In this document: positions 17,923 through 25,123 of the stretch, piece by piece
Layout of the letters: each line of letters starts with the position of its first letter
How positions within the stretch are numbered: the first letter of the stretch is position 1
Origin: Paenibacillus sp. TCA20
GTDB taxonomy: Bacteria > Bacillota > Bacilli > Paenibacillales > Paenibacillaceae
Direction of reading: 5' to 3'
DNA length: 64,000 nucleotides
Assembly (NCBI RefSeq): GCF_000732325.1
Contig: NZ_BBIW01000001.1
Span: 1 to 64,000 of the forward strand
Made by a program: the position numbers and the translations under genes
Notes under the pieces: model-generated
The model's input: the letters and a program-made list of their open reading frames with translations, nothing else
What the model was told of the DNA's origin: nothing
Database searches by the model: none

Positions 17923-18849
17923 TTATGACAATGCTTCTGTCAGTACAGGAACGATCTGAGATTTACGGGAAACAACGCCTTTCAGAAGAGCCTTGTTGTC
18001 CACGAGCTGAACATTGTATGCACGCTCAACTGCCTCAGCCTTGTGTCCAAGTGCAATCGCAGCAGAGTCATTGTTAAGAATATCTGTAATTACAAATACG
18101 AACAGGTCGAGATTCTTCTCAGCAATGGTTTGATAAATGACAGCCTCAAGCTCCGCTTGTTTGACAAGCAGATCGTTGACATCCACCGTGTTGACTTGTG
18201 CAATTTCAACCTTGAACTCACCCATTGAGAATTCCTTCGCATCAAGCGTAAGGAGCTGAGGAACGGATTTTTTGCTAAGATCAGCACCTGCTTTGAGCAT
18301 ATCAAGACCGTACACGCTGGCGTCGACACCTGCAATCTCAGCCAGTTCCTTGGCTGCAGCAATATCCTGCTCTGTGCATGTCGGTGATTTAAACAAGAGA
18401 GAATCTGAAATAATAGCAGACAGCATCAGACCCGCAATCGGTTTCGTAATCTCCACATTATTCTCTTTGTACAGCTTGTTAAGAATCGTTGCAGTGCAGC
18501 CCACTGGCTCTGCGCGATAGTACAGCGGCTGGCTTGTCTCGAAATTGGCAATTCTGTGGTGATCAATAACTTCTGTAATTTGAACCTGATCAATATCACT
18601 TACGCTTTGTTGACGCTCGTTATGGTCAACCAGAATAACGCTGTTTGTTTCATTTGCTACAGTCTCTACAAGACGCGGTGCATCCACGTTGAAGAAATCG
18701 AGAGCAAATTGTGTTTCACCATTTACTTCTCCAAGACGAACGGCTTCTGCTTCAAGACCCAGTTTAACCTTAAGATCAGCATAGGCAATTGCAGAACAGA
18801 TCGTGTCCGTATCCGGATTTTTGTGTCCAAAAATCAATGTTTTCCCCAT
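17923..18849 (-). CDS. ppaC: Manganese-dependent inorganic pyrophosphatase
   Basis: The protein has 308 residues, the usual length for family II pyrophosphatases. DHH-family metal motifs are present in order: [39 protein letters not shown] and [13 protein letters not shown]. The DHHA2 domain ends with [16 protein letters not shown]. It hydrolyses PPi to phosphate in the cytoplasm with Mn2+ or Co2+, pulling biosynthetic reactions forward. There are no CBS or DRTGG inserts, so it is the non-regulated form. Shine-Dalgarno GGAGGT lies 9 nt before the ATG. It is monocistronic, with the IF-3-like gene downstream of its promoter side on the same strand. Confidence 0.96.
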   Translation of the reverse strand: MGKTLIFGHKNPDTDTICSAIAYADLKVKLGLEAEAVRLGEVNGETQFALDFFNVDAPRLVETVANETNSVILVDHNERQQSVSDIDQVQITEVIDHHRIANFETSQPLYYRAEPVGCTATILNKLYKENNVEITKPIAGLMLSAIISDSLLFKSPTCTEQDIAAAKELAEIAGVDASVYGLDMLKAGADLSKKSVPQLLTLDAKEFSMGEFKVEIAQVNTVDVNDLLVKQAELEAVIYQTIAEKNLDLFVFVITDILNNDSAAIALGHKAEAVERAYNVQLVDNKALLKGVVSRKSQIVPVLTEALS

Positions 18850-18981
18850 TTTATTGAGACCTCCGTTAATATGTTGTTGTCATCATGTGTGAGCATCCAG
18901 TTAGGATGTATTTCCCTATACGATTATATCGTTAAATGAATTGTATTCCAATGTTTATACCTTGTTTTAAAAAAATATTTT

Positions 18982-19452
18982 TTATGGCATTAATTCAACG
19001 ACTGCCTGTTTGCCGCTAAGCTGAATTCCCGTCTTTGGCGTGCCGTATTCCTTCAAATCACGTATAAGGCCCTCAAGAAGTGATTTCGCCAGATCTCCGT
19101 CTTTCTTTTGAATCTTCACAACCAGCTTCACTATATCACCAGATTTAAGGATACGTTCCATTTGAGTCTTCTTCGTATCATAATCATGCTCCTCGATATG
19201 AGGACTCAGACGGATCTCTTTGATCTTCGGCTCACGGCTCTTACGCTTCTCGGCCGCCGCTTCCTGCTTGGCAGCTCCCGCTCCAACTAGCCTGCATGGC
19301 GGAGGACTGCTCATGAGTGATGTGCATACCAGATCTACCTTTAGCTTCTTGGCTAGTGCGAGCGCTTCGGCGGTCTTCATCACACCGAGATCTTCCCCAT
19401 CTATGCCGGTAACCTCTACTTCAGCTGCTTTAATTTTTTCGTTCTTGATCAA
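18982..19452 (-). CDS. Divergent translation initiation factor IF-3 paralogue
   Basis: The protein has 156 residues from TTG 19452. The N-domain core (NEKIKAAEVEVTGIDGEDLGVM, EALALAKKLKVDLV, PPPCRL) and KIKEIRLSPHIEEHDYDTK are clearly IF-3. The linker DYGKFRFEQQKK is replaced by VGAGAAKQEAAAEK. The C-domain block that contacts 16S rRNA (IRFKGRAITHKEIG in B. subtilis) is replaced by VVKIQKKDGDLAKSLL. It is not in the usual infC-rpmI-rplT context; it follows a flavin monooxygenase gene with a 1-nt gap and is probably translationally coupled. It may bind the 30S subunit without normal initiator-tRNA proofreading, or be a stress-specific factor; this is inference. Confidence 0.85.
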   Translation of the reverse strand: MIKNEKIKAAEVEVTGIDGEDLGVMKTAEALALAKKLKVDLVCTSLMSSPPPCRLVGAGAAKQEAAAEKRKSREPKIKEIRLSPHIEEHDYDTKKTQMERILKSGDIVKLVVKIQKKDGDLAKSLLEGLIRDLKEYGTPKTGIQLSGKQAVVELMP

Positions 19453-19453
19453 T

Positions 19454-20470
19454 TTATTCTTCCCCTTCCCTCATCACTTCCGCAATCAGCTGAAATGATC
19501 TCTTCCTTGCTTCAAAATCGTGGATAGCAGATGCAATCATAATTTCGTCCACATTATAAAACTCGCTGATGCGGAGTATTCCTCTCTTCACCTGCTCTGG
19601 ATCACCCACAATGCTGAGATGCCTCCTGCTGTTAATCTGCTCCTTCTCTACTGCGGTATAAGGATATTGAAGCGATGTCTCCACCGATGGGAAGCCGGAT
19701 AGCTGTGCACCTCGCATCAACGCAAGAAAATAGAGCTGATTGCTTGAAGCAAGGCTCTTCGCTTCCTCCTCCGTATCTGCGCAAATCACACTAATGGTAA
19801 TCATCGTTCGGGGGGTATCCCTCACGATGGAAGGCTGGAACCCGGCTTTATAATGATGAATCGCTTCTTCTCCTCCAGGTACACCAAAGAATTGAGCAAA
19901 CGAGTAGGAAACGCCATGTCTTGCCGCGATCTTTCCTCCTTCACTGCTTGATCCGAGCACCCACAGCTCCGGGACACTGTCGATCAGCGGAATGGCCTTC
20001 AGGTTAGCATATCGGTGATCCTCCGGGAGATCCTCATATAAGTAACCGATCAGATCATCGATTTGGACCGGAAATTGCTGTGAATTCATCCGTTTCCCTT
20101 CGTTTAAAGCTGCTGTCGCGAGCGGCATGGCGCCTGTAGCTCTCCCGATTCCCAGATCAATCCGGCCCGGATATAAAGCCTCTAACAGACGGAAATTCTC
20201 AGCCACTTTATAGGCACTGTAGTGGGGCAGCATAATACCTCCCGAACCAACACGGATGCGTGAGCTGTGAGAAGCCAAGTGCGAGATCATCACTTCCGGA
20301 CTGGAAAAAGAGAGTGCTGGCATGCCATGATGCTCTGAAACCCAAAACCGGTGATATCCCAGACTTTCGGTGAATTGAATCAGCTCTGTCGCTTCACTCA
20401 AGGCATCGCGAACCGTGAACCCTTCTTTTATGTAGCCATGCTCTAATACACTTAATTTGATCAATTTCAT
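19454..20470 (-). CDS. LLM-class flavin-dependent oxidoreductase (luciferase-like)
   Basis: The protein has 338 residues. It is a TIM-barrel of the bacterial luciferase superfamily, resembling B. subtilis YceB-type 'MsnO8' proteins: KLSVLEHGYIKEG, ESLGYHRFWVSEHHGMPALS, RIRVGSGGIMLPHYSAYKVAE, LYPGRIDLGIGRATG and the late IVGDPEQVKRGI. Such enzymes use reduced FMN and oxygen to oxidise small substrates. The substrate cannot be told from sequence. Shine-Dalgarno AAGGAAGGGTGA directly precedes the ATG. It forms a tight operon with the IF-3 paralogue downstream. The functional connection is unknown. Confidence 0.9.
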   Translation of the reverse strand: MKLIKLSVLEHGYIKEGFTVRDALSEATELIQFTESLGYHRFWVSEHHGMPALSFSSPEVMISHLASHSSRIRVGSGGIMLPHYSAYKVAENFRLLEALYPGRIDLGIGRATGAMPLATAALNEGKRMNSQQFPVQIDDLIGYLYEDLPEDHRYANLKAIPLIDSVPELWVLGSSSEGGKIAARHGVSYSFAQFFGVPGGEEAIHHYKAGFQPSIVRDTPRTMITISVICADTEEEAKSLASSNQLYFLALMRGAQLSGFPSVETSLQYPYTAVEKEQINSRRHLSIVGDPEQVKRGILRISEFYNVDEIMIASAIHDFEARKRSFQLIAEVMREGEE

Positions 20471-20518
20471 TCACCCTTCCTTACCGTAAAATGCCATTCT
20501 ATTGCAGCTCCAAAATTA

Positions 20519-20547
20519 AAGGACACCGTTATGTTAACGGTGTCCTT
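20519..20547. terminator. Terminator downstream of ltaS (20.5 kb)
   Basis: AAGGACACCGTTA pairs with TAACGGTGTCCTT around a 3-nt loop, just after the minus-strand ltaS stop. The minus-strand tail is TTTAATTTTGG. Confidence 0.8.
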
Positions 20548-20555
20548 CTATCATA

Positions 20556-22460
20556 TCAGAATCCTCGCTTCGGAAGCAGCTTCACATATTCATCCGAGAG
20601 CTTCATCAGCTTCATAATATAATCGTAATCGGCGCGATACTTCGAAATATCGGCGACGGGTTCCAGCGTTGTCAGCGAAATCGCCCGTCCATCCTCAAAG
20701 CCGCTGCCCGGAACGAACATGACTTCATTATTGAAGAACGTACCTGTCGGCATGTAATATCTCATCCCGATGACATTCTGGTCAATATTAAGCAGATCCT
20801 GTCCTAGTGCAGTAAAATTCGAATCCTTCAAAGAAATTCCGAGAAGGTTCGAGACCGTAGGCAATATATCCATTTGTCCGCCAACCGTGTCAATCTGACG
20901 TCCTTCCATTCCGGGTACATGAATGACGAGCGGTATATTGAAGCGGCTGATCTGTTCATGATAAGGAACGCCTAGAGCAGCCTCAACCTGCTCTGGGGAA
21001 GTGCTCTGATTCTGCAAGCCAAAGTGATCACCGTAGACGACGAGAATGGTGTCCTCCCACAGTCCTTCTTCCTTCAACCCTTCAATAAGTGTTCCCAGAG
21101 CATAATCAGCATAATTCAGTGATGTCAGGTAATCACCCAAGGCAGTGCCTGCCAGCTGCTGTGGAACTTCCATTTGCATACGATCCTGCGGTACTTTGAA
21201 AGGCGCATGACTTGAAGTTGCGATAAAATGTGCGTAGAACGGCTTGTTCTGCGCATCCAGATCCACCAGCTTCTCAAGTCCTACACGATACATTTCTTCA
21301 TCGGAAGCACCAAAATCGTTAAATTGATCATTTGTAAAATATGGCTTATCAAAATATTGATCAAAATGAAGGGCTGGATACATTTTGTTCCGATCCCAAA
21401 AGCTCACATTGTTAACGTGGAAGGTCTGTGCTGTATATCCTTCATTCTGTACAAGGCGCGGCAGACTTGGCAGCACACGGTCGCCAAACCCGGTCGCCAT
21501 CGCCATCGTCCCAATCGGATAGATTGATGTATTCGTAATAAATTCAGCATCCGAGGTATTGCCTTGTCCTATTTGCTGAAATACATGTGGAAAATACATG
21601 CTCTCCTCGATGAGATCATTGAGCACAGGAGTGACCTCTTGTCCCTCTACCTGCTGTCGAACCGGGAAGTTTTGAAATGATTCCAGCTGTACGATAATTA
21701 GATTCTTCCCTTTTGCTGCACCGAATCCTTCTGGCGTCGTTTCCTCACCATCTTGTTCGGGTTGCTGCTGATATGGGTAGGTGGCTTGGTGCTCGTTAAT
21801 CTCCTTAACCGTCTCCTCAATATCACCGGCAGCAATTAATTTATTCTGCTGATTCGCAAGGATCGCCTGTGCCACCTGATAATTCAGGAACCCGAGCTCA
21901 TCGGCACGAACGGTTTCATTTTCGATCGAACCATCCTTGGCAATCGTCAAACCAGACATGACCAGACCAATGACCGCGACCGATAAAATACCGATTCGGG
22001 ACAGCTGTCGCGTATAAACGCTTCGTTTACCTTGTACTCTGTATATGAGCCATAAGATCGTCATCACCATGACGTCCGCAAAAAACCAAAAGTGCTTCGG
22101 CTCGATCAGTAAACCGATACTTGAGGCAACCTGCGGCACTTGATTCAGACTAAGCAGTGTCGTATATGTCGGTATGGAACCAAACTGAACGTTATAAATC
22201 GTTGCCGCAAACAGAATGATCGAGAACAGCGTGTTCAAGCTCCAATAAGCTGTTCCCTTCCATCTCCCTGAGAAGAGAAGCTCCCATAAGCATAGAACGA
22301 CCAGAACAGCTATCGCATCTACAGCAATGCGGTCCCATGAGATGTCTCTGAATACAAAAAAGCGGAATAATGTCAGCTTTGCCATCATGAGCACAAACAC
22401 AATAACAAATAAAGACCTACCCAGCCCTGTCTTTTTTTCTTTCAATTGAATTGACCCCAT
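20556..22460 (-). CDS. ltaS: Lipoteichoic acid synthase LtaS family protein
   Basis: The protein has 634 residues. Five hydrophobic helices lie in residues about 15-185 (FVIVFVLMMAKLTLF, AIAVLVVLCLWELLF, TLFSIILFAATIYN and so on). An extracellular sulfatase-fold domain follows from about residue 250. Metal and nucleophile motifs are present: IVQLESFQNF, the catalytic Thr in GQGNTSDAEF, FWDRNKMY, and VVYGDHFG. It polymerises glycerol-phosphate from phosphatidylglycerol on the outer membrane face. The usual membrane-proximal cleavage motif is not obvious. No clear Shine-Dalgarno precedes ATG 22460, so a TTG five codons in is an alternative start. A second LtaS-type gene lies at 48.6 kb. Which of them is the primary LTA synthase cannot be decided here. 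Confidence 0.93.
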   Translation of the reverse strand: MGSIQLKEKKTGLGRSLFVIVFVLMMAKLTLFRFFVFRDISWDRIAVDAIAVLVVLCLWELLFSGRWKGTAYWSLNTLFSIILFAATIYNVQFGSIPTYTTLLSLNQVPQVASSIGLLIEPKHFWFFADVMVMTILWLIYRVQGKRSVYTRQLSRIGILSVAVIGLVMSGLTIAKDGSIENETVRADELGFLNYQVAQAILANQQNKLIAAGDIEETVKEINEHQATYPYQQQPEQDGEETTPEGFGAAKGKNLIIVQLESFQNFPVRQQVEGQEVTPVLNDLIEESMYFPHVFQQIGQGNTSDAEFITNTSIYPIGTMAMATGFGDRVLPSLPRLVQNEGYTAQTFHVNNVSFWDRNKMYPALHFDQYFDKPYFTNDQFNDFGASDEEMYRVGLEKLVDLDAQNKPFYAHFIATSSHAPFKVPQDRMQMEVPQQLAGTALGDYLTSLNYADYALGTLIEGLKEEGLWEDTILVVYGDHFGLQNQSTSPEQVEAALGVPYHEQISRFNIPLVIHVPGMEGRQIDTVGGQMDILPTVSNLLGISLKDSNFTALGQDLLNIDQNVIGMRYYMPTGTFFNNEVMFVPGSGFEDGRAISLTTLEPVADISKYRADYDYIMKLMKLSDEYVKLLPKRGF

Positions 22461-22562
22461 TCTAAATCTAAAATTTTATAATCTTTTTACGAAATATGTG
22501 ATCCATTATAACATTTATATTGTTTTTGTTCTAATTTAATGAGCTGTGAGTTTGATTCATAC

Positions 22563-22600
22563 AAAAAACAGGAGCTTCCTTTTAATGAAGGCACTCCTGT
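22563..22600 (-). terminator. Terminator of the DUF3891 gene
   Basis: ACAGGAG and CTCCTGT pair with an inner CCTT/AAGG stem; on the minus strand it is followed by six T residues. Confidence 0.75.
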
Positions 22601-22643
22601 TCGGTGATATTTTTATTTTAATTGTTCATATCCTTACTTGCAC

Positions 22644-23408
22644 TCATCGAAAAAGCAGTGTCTGCTTCATTTCCGGCGTTTGCTCGTAGGCATCACTCAA
22701 TCCCTTTTCTTCAATCCATTGCTTGGATACTCTCTTATACGACAGCTCCGTCTGAAACGGCGCGGCAAAAGGGGATGGTGTCACCTGTATCGTCTGGCTG
22801 TCCAGCCATTTTGCCTGAAGTGAAGGCGCATCAGAATCTGCTGTGCTGACTTGAGTCAATCCGTTCTTGAACCAGGGATGTTCCTCCTGCTTAGTGACTC
22901 CAGGTTCATTCATGCACACATAGAGGGAGAGATCATCACAGAACTCAAGAAGGCGGGAATGCTGGTCAACAACCTCGGCTTCCTGCGGCGCCGCCGCTCT
23001 ACGTAAACGCTGCTGTCTATGCTCCTCCTCTTCGCAAAAAGCGATGCTGAACTCATCTGTCCCGTTCTGTATATCGGGAAACTGGGTGAAATGATGACTG
23101 ACCAGATAGGCCGCGTAGGGACTGTGCTCCTCTACTTCTTCAATTCCGGCCTGATACATTCTCAGCTTCACTGGATAAGGATAATTGACAAAATAATAAG
23201 GCTCCTTCTCCTTGTCATTCCATATCGGCACCTGATCTACCCGAATCCAAGCCCGGTCATGCTCATATATAGCATACAAAACGTCCTTCTTATATGTATC
23301 CCTGATAAACAATTCCGGTAAGAGTCTGGAGGCAATCTCTCCCGACAGTCTGGCATGCTCATGCTGTTCGATCATAATGAAGTGCTGTGCTTGTTCTCTT
23401 ATAATCAT
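22644..23408 (-). CDS. DUF3891 family protein
   Basis: The protein has 254 residues. Opening MIIREQAQHFIMIEQHEHARLSG is the DUF3891 signature, followed by YAIYEHDRAWIRVD, PYPVKLRMYQAGIEEVEEHSPYAAYLVSHHF, FCDDLSLYVCMNEPG and the C-terminal LSYKRVSKQWIEEKG. The conserved His and Asp residues (EQHEH, YEHDR, SHHF) resemble HD-type metal-binding helices, so a metal-dependent hydrolase is possible but unproven. It lies between ltaS and the PPDK regulator, each gap holding a terminator-like hairpin. It is therefore probably expressed on its own. Confidence 0.8.
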   Translation of the reverse strand: MIIREQAQHFIMIEQHEHARLSGEIASRLLPELFIRDTYKKDVLYAIYEHDRAWIRVDQVPIWNDKEKEPYYFVNYPYPVKLRMYQAGIEEVEEHSPYAAYLVSHHFTQFPDIQNGTDEFSIAFCEEEEHRQQRLRRAAAPQEAEVVDQHSRLLEFCDDLSLYVCMNEPGVTKQEEHPWFKNGLTQVSTADSDAPSLQAKWLDSQTIQVTPSPFAAPFQTELSYKRVSKQWIEEKGLSDAYEQTPEMKQTLLFR

Positions 23409-23598
23409 GTTCGATTACATCTCCTTCTACATCCACTTGTGATTAAGTAACCCATCAAGGCACCGTTCTAAACTTTAAAAATGATATCGAACAAAGAACA
23501 AAGAAGCCCGGGCAGGCTCCTTTGGCTCCTATAACATCTGCATCTATTCCTCTATTACTAATCATTCGTACGGTCGCGCTATACCTTTTTCGTATCCA

Positions 23599-24387
23599 CT
23601 AGAGATAACCCAATATTATGCCTGCTGTCTCTTCAATGGCTTTATCTGTTACGTCTATAACCGGACATCCCAGCCGATCAAACAGTTCATAAGCATATTC
23701 CAGCTCTGTAACGATCCTAGCGAGTGAAGCGTATTTTGACCCGTTGGGTAGTCCCATGACTTTAAGCCGTTCTGAGCGAATTTTCAGCAGATGCTCTGCA
23801 TCCATAGTCAACCCGACAATTTGACCTTTGATTGGCTCGTTTAACGGTTCAGGAGGCTTGATCTCTGGTACGATGGGATAATTGACAACCTTATAGCCTT
23901 TATGCGCAAGAAATATACTCAGCGGTGTTTTTGAGGTCCGGGATACGCCAAGCAGAATAATATCTGCTTTGACAATGGCACTTGTGTCTTTGCCATCGTC
24001 ACACTTTACTGCAAATTCGACTGCTTCCACGCGTCTAAAGTAGTCTTCATCCAATCGGTGCAGCACACCCGGACGCTGTGTTGGCGAATCATGGAACGTA
24101 TCAATAAAGGCCTGCATCATTGGGCCCATGATGTCCACCGTTCGAATGCCTAGTCGAACCGATTCTTCTTTGATCGCTTCACGCAGCTCAGGCTGAACCA
24201 GTGTATAGGCGACAAAACCGGATTTACGGTGAACCTCTTCCATCAGCTCTCTAATCTCATCTTCACTGCGGATTTGGGGATAACGTCTCAGCTGAATGTT
24301 TAATGACTCAAATTGTCGCAGTGCGGCTCTTACAACAAGGTCAGCTGTTTCCCCTAGAGAATCTGAACAAACGGCGACGAAATGCAT
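23599..24387 (-). CDS. PPDK regulatory protein (DUF299 bifunctional kinase/phosphotransferase)
   Basis: The protein has 262 residues, equivalent to B. subtilis YqfL and plant PDRP1. The P-loop GVSRTSKTPLSIFLA, the N-terminal AVCSDSLGETADLVV, and MGPMMQAFIDTF with PGVLHRLDEDYFRR match the family. It uses ADP to phosphorylate the active-site Thr of pyruvate,phosphate dikinase (inactivation) and reverses this with phosphate. The target enzyme is encoded two genes upstream, which supports the assignment. The order is ppdK, ccpN, this gene, all on the minus strand with gaps of 70 and 30 bp, consistent with one operon. A GC-rich hairpin with T-rich tail near 23503-23526 may terminate it. Confidence 0.93.
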   Translation of the reverse strand: MHFVAVCSDSLGETADLVVRAALRQFESLNIQLRRYPQIRSEDEIRELMEEVHRKSGFVAYTLVQPELREAIKEESVRLGIRTVDIMGPMMQAFIDTFHDSPTQRPGVLHRLDEDYFRRVEAVEFAVKCDDGKDTSAIVKADIILLGVSRTSKTPLSIFLAHKGYKVVNYPIVPEIKPPEPLNEPIKGQIVGLTMDAEHLLKIRSERLKVMGLPNGSKYASLARIVTELEYAYELFDRLGCPVIDVTDKAIEETAGIILGYL

Positions 24388-24417
24388 CCTCTTTTCCCCC
24401 TGCTGCTTTATTCATAC

Positions 24418-25053
24418 TCACCCTTCGTGGTGTACCGAATCAAACGCCTCAAATAATACTCTTACGATCGTTGTCTTCGATATCCGGCCGACCAGCTCAT
24501 TGTTCTCCCATTTAATAACAGGCAAGCTGTCGATCTCATGAAACACCATTTTTCCAACAGCATCTATAATTCGATCCTCCGGTGACACTGATATCATATT
24601 CGGCTCTCTTGTCATCATCAGGCTGACCGGAATCTCTCGAATGTCCTGATCTCCTAAGGTCACCTTAAGCAAATCCTTCCGAGAGACAATTCCAATCAGT
24701 GCGCCCTCTGAGTTAATCACCAGCAGTGTTCCAACATCCTCCAAGAACAAGGTCACTACGGCCTCATGGATGGTGGTATGTCCATATACCACTACGGGTA
24801 CACTCTGTACATCCTTCACTTTCATTTCTCCTATTTCCGTCAAGTACCTGTCTGATGCAGACATAACACGACCGAGAAAATATCCAACCTTGGGCTTCGC
24901 AGACAAGTAACCTGTCATTACAAGTAAGGAAAGATCGGCTCTAATCGTCGGCTTGGATAGTGACAAGCGGTCAGCAATTTGATCCCCCGTAATGGGAGCA
25001 CTTTCCTGAACAATATCTACAATGCGTTGTTGTCTTCCTGTTAGTTCAATCAC
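24418..25053 (-). CDS. ccpN: CcpN-type repressor with CBS domains
   Basis: The protein has 211 residues from GTG 25053. The N-terminal winged helix (RQQRIVDIVQESAPITGDQIADRLSLSKPTIR) precedes two CBS motifs (VEDVG-type FLEDVGTLLVINSEGALIGIVSRKDLLKV and MMTREPNMISVSPED), as in B. subtilis CcpN (YqzB). CcpN represses gluconeogenic genes (gapB, pckA) during glycolytic growth, responding to the ATP/ADP ratio through its CBS pair. Here it sits directly behind ppdK, another gluconeogenic step, and in front of the PPDK-modifying enzyme. The ppdK promoter carries two repeated boxes that it could bind (see the regulatory entry at 27884). Confidence 0.93.
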   Translation of the reverse strand: MIELTGRQQRIVDIVQESAPITGDQIADRLSLSKPTIRADLSLLVMTGYLSAKPKVGYFLGRVMSASDRYLTEIGEMKVKDVQSVPVVVYGHTTIHEAVVTLFLEDVGTLLVINSEGALIGIVSRKDLLKVTLGDQDIREIPVSLMMTREPNMISVSPEDRIIDAVGKMVFHEIDSLPVIKWENNELVGRISKTTIVRVLFEAFDSVHHEG

Positions 25054-25123
25054 AATATGCCCCCATTACCAGTTACCGTACAAATAGATGATGAGCTTAC
25101 ATTATTGCTAGTCGTGTTCATGA

